Assembly (NCBI GenBank): GCA_032622095.1
Contig: CP136062.1
Span: 166,042,090 to 166,106,089, forward strand
Length of the DNA: 64,000 nucleotides
Direction of reading: 5' to 3'
DNA from: Siphonodentalium dalli
Taxonomy: Eukaryota > Mollusca > Scaphopoda > Gadilida > Siphonodentaliidae
Shown piece by piece: positions 34,360-45,817 of this stretch. Every line of letters starts with the position of its first letter. Position 1 is the first letter of the stretch. The notes beneath the pieces were generated by a model. That model did no database searches, was not told the origin of the DNA, and saw nothing but the letters and a program-made list of their open reading frames with translations. The position numbers and the translations under genes are program-made.

Positions 34360-35480
34360 GGGCGTGAGTCATTGTATTAGCTCGAACTCAATGTATATTG
34401 CTTCCTGATTGCAATCGTGACGACATTTTGTGTAATTCTTATCACTATCTTAAGTTTTTGTTTTAACGTGAATGCCTAACAGGTTCTGTCGAAGGACTAA
34501 ATGGACACTTTATTCTACACATCGCTAGTCGTCTTCGTCCTGAGAGTAACGCCATCTCTATCGTCGCGTATTAATACATGTGAGTGTTACTTTTATAACC
34601 AACGAGTTAAAGGCACCCAATGTACTCGCAGTGTGTAAATGTGCAAACATCACCACAAATTCACGAGTTGAGACTGAGATATATTCGCCCTTATTATTTT
34701 CGAAGACCAAACACACATAAGTTACTGCAATTATTTAATTTCCCAAATGAAAAAGCCACAAAGAACCTGTTGATTTTCGTCTGAAATGTCTTAGACTTGT
34801 TTAAGTCCTCTTGAGACTAAGTAACATTCATAACGCAAACCCCACTAACTGGACCACATAGAACAAATCTAATATTATTATTATTATTATTATTATGATT
34901 ATTATTATTATTACCATTTAAAAGCAACAAGCATAAATATTACTATATTGTCATAGATATGTACTCTATACATTATAACGCATGTGCATGCATATACATT
35001 ATGTACCTGATTATGTAATTATATAATCTGTAATACATCATTATGTGATGACCAGAATAAATTTAATTTAATTGAAGAAGAACCCGAAGAAAGAGATTAA
35101 CTTTGTTCTTGTAATGATTAATGATACGTGTATGGTTCTCTGCTAACGAAATTTCGCGTGTTGAAGATATTGTTATGTAAACAAAACTGTCACAGTGATT
35201 TATCAACAAACATCGCTAACCTTGTTGTAAGTTCTTAATGCCTTTGCTTGTTTTCCAATGTTACCGTCAAGCTGTGATTAAACTGTGGTCAATTGATCTT
35301 TTATCCCTCTTTCCACTGTAACAGTATTGTTTACATAACACTGGTTTTGACCAAAAACTATCTGGCGGGTTACATGTATTAGCGATGGAAACGAGGACAA
35401 AATTAATATATTTTCCATGTGCTTGATGGTAATAGTTGTTTTAAGGAAGCGCCCCATTCGAGAATATTCAAAAAAATCTC
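34360..35480 (+). repeat. Segmental duplication, right flank A
   Basis: 34360-34650 matches 41256-41565 (blocks AGTCATTGTATTAACTCGAA-like, AATGCCTAACAGGTTCTGTC, GGACTAAATGGACACTTTAT). 35078-35480 matches 41565-41610 and 42106-42490 (CGCGTGTTGAAGATATTGTT, AACTATCTGGCGGGTTACAT). Copy A carries an extra ~425 bp (34651-35077), which includes an ATT microsatellite at 34871-34912. Confidence 0.85.
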
Positions 35481-35969
35481 TATTTCAGACAATAGACCGG
35501 CGAAAATAGACCGGGGCACGCCCATGTTGCGATATGTTTGATTCGTCCTTACCTCACTATATCGGTACATAACATGGAATGCCAAACAGAGGTAATTTCA
35601 ACACAACGTTAAAATATTGTAATACAAGTAGGGTATAGTCAGATTGATGTAAACCATGCAAACTGTTGTATTGTCATGTACCTTTTCTTTAACATTGTTT
35701 AACAATATTCAATACGGATCGAGGCCACTCAGAAACAAATTGTGCCATGACCTGTCCCAAGAATTCCTTGCTCTGGTAGAATTAGGGTTCCTGCCATGGT
35801 GCGCCCTCCTCTCATTAGTTCCGCCCTTGGGTGTGAATGTGAATGCCTATAAAAGCTATTAGTTTTGTAAAAATAAATATCCTTTACTCACCAAGAAGTT
35901 CTGATTATTCTACAGCAAACCTCCAATATGTTTCTTGATAAAAAAAAACTACAAACTGGAGCAACAGCA
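35481..35969. other. No gene supported
   Basis: AT-rich with a TATAAAAG motif near 35849. No open frame of note and no repeat shared elsewhere. Confidence 0.3.
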
Positions 35970-36540
35970 ATCTTTAATGTGTTCATTCATTAGCAGTTTA
36001 ACAGCATAGCATCGCTAGAATTCAGTTTGAAACTCTCTGTTTTAATATGTTCATTCCTTAGCAGTTTAGCAGCATAGCACCGCTAGAATTCAGTTTGAAA
36101 CTCCTGTTTTTTAATAGTTTCATTCTTTGGTAGTTTAGCAGCATAGCACCGCTAGAATTCAGTTTGAAACAACTTTTTTAATATTTTCTTTTGTTAGCAG
36201 TTTAGCAGCATACCATCGCTAGAATTGAGTTTGAAACTCTCTTTTTACTATTTTCATTCCTTCGTGGTTTCGCATCGTAGCACCGCTAGAATTCAGTTTG
36301 AAACTCTTATTTTTTAATATTTTCATTCGTTAGCAGTTTAGCAGAATAGCACTGTTATGTACAGTGCTAGGATTAGTTTGAAACTCTCATTTTTTAAATT
36401 TGTTATTCATTAGCAGTTTAGCACCTTAGCGGTTCTAGAGACCTGTTTAAAACTCTATTTCCTTAATTTTTTCATTCGTTAGCAGTTAATGTTTAGCACT
36501 TTAGCAGCATAGCACTGCTAGAATCTAGTTTAAAACTCCC
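35970..36540 (+). repeat. ~68-bp tandem repeats, segmental copy B (about 8 units)
   Basis: The block TAGCAGTTTAGCAGCATAGC recurs at 35992, 36060, 36130, 36196, 36264, 36332, 36412 and 36480. The spacing is mostly 66-70 bp. Each unit also holds CGCTAGAATTCAGTTTGAAA and a T-rich stretch ending TTCATTC. The last units match 32200-32415, including the longer 80-bp unit. Confidence 0.9.
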
Positions 36541-38650
36541 TTTTCTCCAGACTTCGCTTTTGGTCATCCATTTTGAATCGGGGGGGGGGGGGGGATGTGT
36601 AAATAAATGTACAGTTCGGAAACAAAAAGACGAAACCGCTTTTCCGGCAATAGATATCTTTGACTTTACTTTGATGTAGCAGTTAGCACCTAAAAATACG
36701 AATACCCAACAAATTTTGACCACGTTTCTTGCCATATATGATTACGGGACTGCGTGTCAAGTTAAGGCCACATGACGATCACAATTTAGGGACTTAATCA
36801 CAGGGTCATCTCCCATATTGAGGAGCTGAGAAACGATCGCGAACTCATTTCGATATCATGTATTTGTGTTCTGTTGAAAATCCGAACCTGCAATCGTAAC
36901 AGCGAATAGGGAAAACGACAACGAATATAAGGAATATGTACAAATTCTAACTATATACAGTGACGCAGTACCATTTTCGTAATAATTATGTATCGTCGTT
37001 CGTTATACGAATGGTTTATATTGGAAGCAGTACACACATGTCCCGAAGAAAGATCAGTCCCATAAGTCGATACACACATGCATGTAATCTCTGTAAATAT
37101 CGTGTATATTTGGCGTTTTACATGGATCATACACACCGTGTAATATGTGTCCGCTGACAACCCATTCCATTGCGACTGTGTTTAACCACAGTGAGTTAAA
37201 CTCTGAACCGCTGAAGAGCCGTTGACTGGGACGAAGTCGTCAGGCCGCTTAAAATAATTATTCGCGCGATAACTCAAATGGTCGACGCTCTGTTTAAATC
37301 ATTGTCAGTCTTCTATTGATGTTAATACCAGTGATGGCATCTTCCCCAACGCAGGGGGCTATGACCCACAACATGCACGGGGAGCTATATTATCCCAGAA
37401 GCTACCGAATTCACCATTGCATATTTCCTCGACGGGGGGGGGGGGGGGGTGTCTGTGCATGCAGCACCCTGAGTCCTGACACCCTGCTTTATAAATATCG
37501 TAGTCATGTCTGTCGTGTCTGTTTTCTACGAGTGATTAATCTAATATGCAGCAATTTATGCTATTCATATAATTATGAACATATTATACAGCTTTAAATT
37601 TGAATGCATGGTGTTGCTGTTTGTCTTCATTCGGCGAAAGGGTTGCCTAGCTACGATTTCCCAACTACGTCACCTTTCCTCTCTTGTGTTATACAGTTAT
37701 ACATGTATACGCAAAATTTACAACTATGGATATTTAAGTAACACATTATATTGTAATTCTTGCCCAGATAATCCCGGCTGATACATTCAATTAACTCCCT
37801 TAGTTATTGGAAGCTTTCGAGAACCAGCCCCTCCCCCAATCATGGATTATGGTCGAAAATGTTATAATTCAAGCTTGTGACAGTTAGCAGCTTGTTCAAC
37901 GTTTGGCTTGAGAAACATATATATAAATGGGGGGGGGGGGGGTGTCACTCTTTTTAAATTCAACGCTATACCTGCATTATTTTTTGGCGCTATAATGAAT
38001 ATTTACAGTCCCAATTGAATTCATGTTATCACATGAGCTCGCTCTCAAATTATCAGAGAAATCTCAACAAGCCGGTATCATCCTATAAAAGAATTCTGCA
38101 TATTTTATTTTTGTTTTGGATGACCCTGTTTCCAAGAAATGACAGAAACACATCAAGTATAAAATCGACCGGCTCTAATCCACTTTTCGAAATTATAACT
38201 CGTGAAAAACAGCAACATATATCAGACAAGAATTACTCATTTCGGCATCCATGAAAGAAGACATGTTTATGACTGGCCTGAAATTTCTTGATGGCAGTTT
38301 GTTTGATAATGGCTTATAACTACTCACTGGTGAAATTGACCTCTCGCGCGCAGGTGATTAATGTGGTCAATTATTGGTGTGGCCATGTAAAATACATGTA
38401 TTTTACATACAGACATTACATGCATGTGTGTATCCACCCTAACAGTCGCTGGTCGTGTTACAAATCATGTCAGAAAATCATTATACACACACGCTGCATG
38501 TTACTAGTAGAATCACAGTTCCATATACAACTCCAACTTCGACAAAATAAAGATGTAAGCGTCCCTGTATCCACGGGAGTGCGGGAAAATAACACTTGAT
38601 CATTGTCAGTATTACTTAATGAATGCATTGGCTGTTTGTGCTCCAAAATA
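36541..38650. other. Copy-B-specific insertion, no gene seen
   Basis: About 2.1 kb lies between the 68-bp repeats and the left flank of minisatellite B; the corresponding interval is absent in copy A. It contains three long G tracts (about 36581, 37435 and 37929). No open frame has recognised similarity. Confidence 0.5.
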
Positions 38651-38656
38651 CACGTA

Positions 38657-38888
38657 TTAACCCTTTGAGTGCCAGGTCCTATTTTTGTATCAACCCATAT
38701 ACCCTGTGCCAATGCATTCTCTTATATATGCGAGTCGACCATAGGTCGCCTCGCATATATAAGAGAATGCATTGGCCTAACAATTTTTTTTGTTACAATT
38801 TTAATAATTCTTTTCTTATATTCTTTAACAGACTTATTTTTGTAGGTTTAGGGCCGATGAGATCGGCCCCTGGCACTCAAAGGGTTAA
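38657..38888. mobile_element. piggyBac-type MITE (224 bp) with TTAA TSD and known empty site
   Basis: The element spans 38661-38884 with ends CCCTTTGAGTGCCAGG and CCTGGCACTCAAAGGG. It is flanked by TTAA at 38657-38660 and 38885-38888. The paralogous segment at 32421-32434 reads AATACACGTGTTAATATACG, with one TTAA and no insert, so the insertion is directly demonstrated. A central hairpin has arms TGCCAATGCATTCTCTTATA and TATAAGAGAATGCATTGGC, and is shared with the MITE at 3917. Confidence 0.95.
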
Positions 38889-39283
38889 TATTCGCTTTAA
38901 ATGTTTACCGATTCGAAATATATCGATACTTACTTGAACTACCTTTCTATACGAGCATCATGTGTTCAAGAAAGACGTATTGGGGGTAAAACAAATATTG
39001 TAGAAATAGAGAGCGTTTATTTCACGTCTGCGCAAACAAATCTGGAAAGTGGCTGTGACCATGGCAAGTATTTTTCAGAGCATATGGATCCGGTATATCA
39101 ATGTTTCGTTTATTTATAATTCTATCTTATATATACCTCATTCCAAATTATGTAAGCACAATTTGGAAGCTCGAATTAGGCATGTTCGTTTACTATGCAC
39201 GTCATCCGCATTGCGAATATCCACACAATATTACCCATAACTAATAGTACGTCGAAATCTATAACAAAAAAGGTAATAATTGA
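38889..39283 (+). repeat. Segmental duplication, left flank of minisatellite B
   Basis: The counterpart of 32435-32837. Differences include loss of AAAAATAATAAC near 39034 and an added TATATA near 39129. Confidence 0.9.
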
Positions 39284-40690
39284 GAACGCTCTTTATTACC
39301 CCCCCCCCCGTCTTTGGGCGACGGAATAATGAACGCTCTTTATTATCCTCCGCCTGTGGGCGACGAAAGAATTAACGCTCTTTATTATCCTCCACATGTG
39401 GCCGACGGAATAATGAACGCTCTTTATTATCCTCCGCCTGTGTGCGACGGAAGAATGAACGCTCTTTATTATCCTCCACATGTGGGCGACGGAAGAATGA
39501 ACGCTCTTTATTATCCTCCACATGTGGGCGACGGAAGCATGAACGCTCTGTATTATCCTCCGCCTGTGGGCGACGGAAGAATTAACGCTCTTTATTATCC
39601 TCCACCTGTGGGCGACGGAAGAATGAACGCCCTTTATTATCCTCCACATGTGGGCGACGGAAGAATGAACGCTCTTTATTATCCCCCGCCTGTGGGCGAC
39701 TGAATAATGAACGCTCTGTATTATCCTCCACCTGTGGGCGACTGAATAATAAACGCTCTTTATTATCCCCCGCCTGTGGGCGACTGAATAATGAACGCTC
39801 TTTATTATCCTCCACCTGTGCGCGACGGAATAATGGACGCTCTTTGTTATCCTCCGTCTTTGTTCGACGGAAGAATGAACGCTCTTTGTTATCCTCCGCA
39901 TGTGGGCGACGGAAGAATGGACGCGCTTTATTATCCCCCGCCTGTGGGCGACGGCATAATGGACACTCTTTATTATCCTCCGCTTGTGGGCGACGGAAGA
40001 ATTGACGCTCTCTATTATCCTCCGCCTGTGGGCGACGGCATAATTAACGCTCTTTATTGTGCCCGCTTGTGGGCGACTGAATAATGAACGCTCTTTATTA
40101 TCCTCCGCCTGTGGGCGACGGAAGAATGGACGCGCTTTATTATCCTCCGCCTGTGGGCGACGGAAGAATGGACGCGCTTTATTTCCCCCCGCCCGTGGGC
40201 GACGGAAGAATGAACGCTCTTTATTGTCCCCCGCTTGTGGGCGACGGAAGAATTGACGCTCTTTATTATCCTCCACCTGTGGGCGACTGAATAATGAACG
40301 CTCTTTATTATCCTCCGCATGTGGGCGACTGAATAATGAACGCTCTTTATTATCCCCCGCCTGTGGGCGACGGAAGAATAGACGCTCTTTATTATTCTCC
40401 ACTTGTGGGCGATGGAATAATGGACGCTCTCTTTATTATTCTCCGCTTGTCGGCGACGGAAGAATTGACGCTCTTTATTATACTCCGCATGTGTTCGACG
40501 GAATAATCGACGCTCTTTATTATCCTCCGCCTGTGGGCGGCGGAATAATTGACGCTCTTTATTATCCTCCGCTTGTGGGGGACGGAAGAATGAACGTTCT
40601 TTATTATCCTCCTCTTGTGGGCGACGGAAGAATGAACGCTCATTATTATCCTCCGCCTGTGGGCGACAGAAGAATGGGCGCTCTTTATAA
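39284..40690. repeat. 42-bp minisatellite B (about 33 units)
   Basis: The same 42-bp unit as minisatellite A. A variant with GGGCGACTGAATAATGAACG occurs six times (near 39699, 39739, 39781, 40076, 40286, 40327). It places a stop in the plus-strand frame, so the long plus frame of array A is not maintained. One or more indels shift the frame on the minus strand as well. Confidence 0.95.
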
Positions 40691-40857
40691 GAGAAGATCG
40701 TTGGAGTTTTTTTTGCTGGGGTGACATTTTTTTTAAACCGATATAATTATGTCCACCAACATGTCATAATAATGGATTCGTGTATCCGATCTCAATAGTT
40801 GTGATATAGATTACGTGAAGATGATGGATTTATGGTGTCAAATCGGACATACTATCT

Positions 40858-40888
40858 TTAACCCTTGACTTGGCACTGAAAGGGTTAA
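40858..40888. mobile_element. 23-bp micro-MITE between two TTAA sites
   Basis: TTAA (40858-40861), CCCTTGACTTGGCACTGAAAGGG, and TTAA (40885-40888). The right end TGGCACTGAAAGGGTTAA matches the MITE at 38661-38884 with one difference. It looks like an internally deleted copy that kept both ends and the target duplication. Confidence 0.6.
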
Positions 40889-41255
40889 CGTAAGGCTTGT
40901 TTAGATGTACATGTATGTGTATGATGAGTTTGACCATCATAGCGAAACTTTGTGATTCTTCGATGTCTTCCATGCATGCGTATACATTCACTGTTATTTG
41001 GTTTTACTTCATGGAAACTCTAGAAATTTTGATCTAGGAAGAATATATATTCTGTTTTTGAATACCCATCAAGCTGGAAGGCATGTCAGTTTATCATCTT
41101 CTTGAATAAACCATTCACGGAAAAAGTTTCATCCAAACAGAACATACTTTAAAATAATAAACTCAAAATGAACATTGGAATGAGTGACATCGTATTCTAG
41201 ATTTATTTTCGTCGTCACAAAGCTTGTCTCTCGTTTAGTATTTGTTAATTGGTAT

Positions 41256-42490
41256 TATTCCCCACGGGCGTGTGAGTCATTGTATTAACTCGAACTCAAT
41301 GTCTATTGCTTCCTGGTTGCAATCGTGACGACATTTTGTGTAATGTTGATCATTATCTTAAGTTTTTGTTTCACGTGAATGCCTAACAGGTTCTGTCGAA
41401 GGACTAAATGGACACTTTATTGTACACATCCCTTGTCGTCTTCGTCCTGAGAGTAACGCCATCTCTATCGTCGCGTATTAATACATGTAAGTATTACCTT
41501 ATATAACCAACGAGTTAAAGGCACCTAAGTCACTCGCAGTGTGTAAATGTGCAAACATCACGACTAAGAAGAACCTGGAGAAAGAGATTAACTTCTTGTT
41601 ACGCGCGCCGCGTGTATACTAATGTCCAAATTCATGTTTCGCCTGGGCGCTGGAGTTTACGCTGGGGTTTTTATTTATAGATATTGGGAATTTTTGGGAC
41701 GGATTTAAAAGTCGAACTGGGCGACCCAGAGGCCGAGTCCGGTAAAAAGGGTGTAGTTGGGAATTTCAATTTCGTTTATTGTCCTTTACATTATTATGTC
41801 AATAATGATGATTTTTGGTTTGTGACAATCTATGTCAATTACAAATAAAAGAAATGAAAAAGATAATTTGTAAGTCTTATATTTCAACTTTTATAGACAT
41901 TTTTCGTTCTGCAGCCCACTGGTGGTTGTGGTCGGAGACGGCCGAGTCGGCCACCGGTTCGTTAATTAGGTGCTGGTTGTTATTGTTATTTTAACGGAAT
42001 TCTGAGTTTTGGTCATTCGCAAAACAAATATATTTTATATTTTATAATTACAATCATGGGATATATGATCTTGAGCGCGTTACCATTTCTTACATTGGTT
42101 TTCTTGTATTAATTAGTGATACGTGTATAGATAATTATTTACTAACAAAATTTCGCGTGTTGAAGATATTGTTATGCAAACAAAACTGTCAGTGATTTAT
42201 CAAAAAACATCGTAATCATGTCTTAAATTTTTAATTATTTTGCCTGTTTTCCAATGTTACCGTCAAGCTATGATTAAACTATGGTATATTAATGGATCAA
42301 TTGATCTGTTATCCCTCTTTCCACGGTAACAGTAATGTTTACATAACGCTGGTTTTGACCAAAAACTATCTGGCGGGTTACATGTATTAGCGATGGAAAC
42401 GAGGACAAAATTAATATATTTTCCATGTGCTTGATGGTAGTAGTTGTTTTAAGGAGGCGTCCCATTCGCGAATATTCAAAACATCTCGAT
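41256..42490 (+). repeat. Segmental duplication, right flank B
   Basis: Matches 34360-34650 and 35078-35480. It lacks the 425 bp present in copy A, and carries an extra ~495 bp (41611-42105) bounded by TTCTTGTT and TTCTTGTA. The insert begins ACGCGCGCCGCGTG and has no inverted ends, so its class is unknown. Confidence 0.85.
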
Positions 42491-42679
42491 TTCAAACAAT
42501 ACAGTTGAAGGAAAAAATAGTTATTCATTATCCTTTGTAACCAATGTACTATAGTGTTTACCATCATAGTATGAGAGATATGTTCAAATTATGAAAACAA
42601 GTCGTTTTAAAAAAATAAAAACAACAATTTGTCAATGTAGGTTGATAGGCAGTTTGACAGGAAATATTAAAAAACACAG

Positions 42680-43030
42680 ACTGCATTATCTAGACTATGA
42701 ACACAATAAGGTTTGCGCTCGGTCTACCATCTGAAATCATGGCTGTCTGCGTGAAAATAAATAAACAACATACCTATTATTCAACCACGTTTTCTATATT
42801 CTGACAGACATAAATACGCATTACTGATTAATCTTTTCAGACATTATGCAGTTTTATGGTGATTTTGCCTAAAAATTAAATAGTTCTGCAAATGGCTGAC
42901 AAATGACTCAAATATGCAATGAGAAATGTTGTATTTATTTTCTCGCAGACAGTCATGATTTCAGATGGTAGACTGAGTGCATACCTTAGTTGGGTTTATA
43001 GCCTAGATAATGCAATTATCCGATTTCGTT
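42680..43030. repeat. Foldback repeat, ~100-bp arms
   Basis: The left arm (42680-42785) is inverse to 42926-43030. Shared blocks are CTAGATAATGCA, TCAGATGGTAGAC, CATGATTTCAG and GCAGACAG. The arms are about 85% identical and enclose ~140 bp. Confidence 0.75.
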
Positions 43031-43039
43031 GTCATGATG

Positions 43040-43640
43040 ATGGTGACACCACATATTGGGGGATGCACATATACTACGGGTGTTTCCATCAATTGTTATC
43101 AGAGTTACGGCCCTTGTTTGACTTTGAAATATTTTAAATGTGTGTCCGTACGAACATTTCAGCTTGTACATGTAACTCTGGCATGGATCATCGGATTATG
43201 TTGTGCTTTGGTATTGTGATATAGAGCATAGCTTGGGGAGAAAGGTTACCCAACATACTGCATGTTTCGTCCATTCATTTTTCTACCAAAGTTACGACAC
43301 TTGCTTTACTTGGAAATTTGTTAATTCTGTCTCCGAAGGAACATTTCAGCTTGTAAAGTGGGCAAGTATGGTCGGATTCAGTTGTGCTTTGTGATCTTGA
43401 GTTCACAGCTTGGTGGGGGTTGCTTTACTGAAGACGCTGTACATTCATTTTCACCAGAGTTACAGCCTTTATTTTACTTGGGAATTTTTGTATTTTGTGT
43501 CTATAAGACAAGCTTGGAACTTGGGCATGGTTCATCTGACTGTGCTTTGTGTGTTGATATATATAGTCCAGTATAGGGGGGAAGGATACCCATGCACTTC
43601 TTGGATTGAACAAAGTTTCTATCCATACAACTATTTGGTA
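43040..43640 (+). repeat. Degenerate repeat, 170-190-bp unit
   Basis: Blocks GAGTTACGGCCCTTG-like (43102, 43289, 43457), TTTACTTGG(A)AAT and CATTTCAGCTTGTA recur. The GAGTTA..GCCC core also recurs within each 1435-bp satellite unit that follows. Confidence 0.6.
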
Positions 43641-43950
43641 TTGCCCACTCTCTAAACTGAGTGTCTGCGGCATAGTCACGCTTGTCGTTGAACTTGTTAG
43701 TTATGTATTCCGAGTTATCTGGTGTTGCCCGCGCTTTTCGACCCCGTTCCAACCTAACAACACCCCATTTTATTTAAACTTGAGACCCATAATTGCAGTC
43801 TAAGTTTAACGGTGGATACTCAGCAATTGACATGGATTTGACATTTTCAGCCGTTACCGAACAATCTCAATGTAGGAACCGGACTAGAGGGTTTTTGTTG
43901 TGGTGGGGGGTTTGCCCCCTTTAAGTTTGCAAAATTATAATTGCTACCTC

Positions 43951-44390
43951 ACGGGAGCTCCGTAGTCCAGTGGTTAGTGCGTTGGACTTGTCTTCGCTGT
44001 CAACACAGCGAGGCGAATTCGTGGCTGACTGGTGGTATATTGTGAGTTTCCATACAACAGTGGCTTGGCCGCTTTGAGCGATGTGCAATTGTTGGATTGC
44101 AGACTGTTTGAATCTCGCGTCAAGTTGTGACCCTTGAGCAAGGTCGCTCGTACTGTGTCTGCTTTGCACCACCCATGCGTTACAAGGGTACCTGATAATG
44201 AGCAGTGAAAGATCTTGTCAGTATGCTAGCCATATGGTATCCTGGCATACTCCCGGCTGTACCCCCCCCCTGTCCACGGGGAGCAATAGATGGTTACTGA
44301 ATGTTCAGGCTCATCAGGGTAATAATTGTAAAACATTGAGCGCTTTGGGCCTCATAGGAAAGGCCCTTTACAAATGCTATACATTATTAT
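43951..44390 (+). mobile_element. tRNA-derived SINE
   Basis: The head resembles a tRNA gene. TAGTCCAGTGG at 43963-43973 fits the pol III box A consensus fully. GGCGAATTCG at 44012-44021 looks like a box B that lost two bases. The body follows, and the 3' part reads ACATTGAGCGCTTTGGGCC, then CCCTTTACAAATGCTATA, ending in an ATTATTAT tail. That 3' design (a GCGCTTT motif and an ATT-rich end) is common in animal SINEs with LINE-derived tails. Box B damage suggests it is no longer transcribed. The satellite array starts in its tail. Confidence 0.7.
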
Positions 44391-45817
44391 ACTTCCATGG
44401 TGTAACCAAGGAAGTATATTGTTTTTCTACTGAGGTCGTTTTCCGTTTATTTTGAAATACTCAGAAACTGATTGCAGTAGGAACGCGAAATCTCTAGCGA
44501 ATGTAGGCATCGAAGGTTTACTAAATATAATGGTATCAGGATTTCCGCCCAATGTTTCTTGGCGGAGTTATGGCCCTTTTGCGATTATTTTTCATTGTTA
44601 TTATTATTATACTTGACACTTTTGTAATCACTATTACTCGAAAAGTACAAGAAGTAGGACACCAAAACTTGGTAAGTAGGTTGGGGTACATGAGTTCTAA
44701 CCATATGGCCCATAACGATTTTGTCCGCGCTTTCACCGAGGAGTTATCTCCCTTTATTTGAAAAAATGTCATTTTATTATCTCGGAAATTATTAGAAGCA
44801 GAGCATCGAAAATTAGACCGTATGCACATCTCGATATGCACTACTGCCCACGGGCATAAAAACTTGTGTCCGCGCTTTCCCTGAAGAGTTACCGCCCATA
44901 GTTGGCAAACCTCTATTTTATTGTACTCTGTTGTCCTCCCGTATCATTCAAGATAACTGTATTTGGTTTTTGTAGTCGTGTTGACCGTTGTCAGCTTAGT
45001 CCAAGGAAGAAAAATTGACAGGGTTGGACATATATTTTTACAATAGGATGGGGGTGCCAAATTAAAAAAAAAAAATTCATTACGAATCTCGTCTATTTCT
45101 GTGTATGGCTTGACTGTGTAAAGCTGATCAAATACCGCGAAAAAAAATTGAAATCTGAGTAGAAATACCAGAGTTGTGGGCCCTCAAATTTTTTTTTTGG
45201 GAGACAATCGGGTTGTCGCCCTATCTTCTTTAAAACGGACAATCATTGCAAATAGTGACACACTTCTAAGTATCCAGACTATCTAGTGCTCGGTGTGAGC
45301 CAAATTTTGCCAGTGTCGGTTCAGTATTGTGGTTCTGGGGAGGGGTGGTTTATGGTTCAATATTTTATTTAGTCTCCGAATCAGATGAAACTTGGAATAT
45401 AACATCTACCCTACAAACTTATCACGACGCTGAAAACAGATCTCAGATCCGTTGGAAAATGGCGGAGATTTGTACCCTCAAAGTTTGAACTTGGGCCCAT
45501 ATGCTTTCCAATAACCGAAATGTTTTTCGTCTCCGATTCAGATGAAATGCATTCCATACAATATATGTGAGCAGCAGATCGCAAAACTGAAAACAATTTT
45601 TAAATCCATTGGAAAATAACGGAGTTACGGGTCTTCAAAATTCGCATTTTGAGCCTGGGTTGACAATTTCCCAATCCCGTCACCCAATTTCGAGGCAGGG
45701 GTGGGGTCACTTGCAATCACTTGAGATTAACATAAACATGGTAAGGACGTGATATAATCATCCTACTTCCTATTTTCCGTCCCTAAACTACGATGTTTTC
45801 AGCTCAAGATTCGCCCT

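Noticed and set aside
32838-40690. CRISPR-like array
   Set aside because: The 42-bp units are contiguous with no unique spacers, there are no cas genes, and the setting is eukaryotic.
43951-44030. Functional tRNA gene
   Set aside because: Box A is good but box B is damaged and the sequence does not fold as a complete cloverleaf. The 3' body and ATT-rich tail show a SINE.
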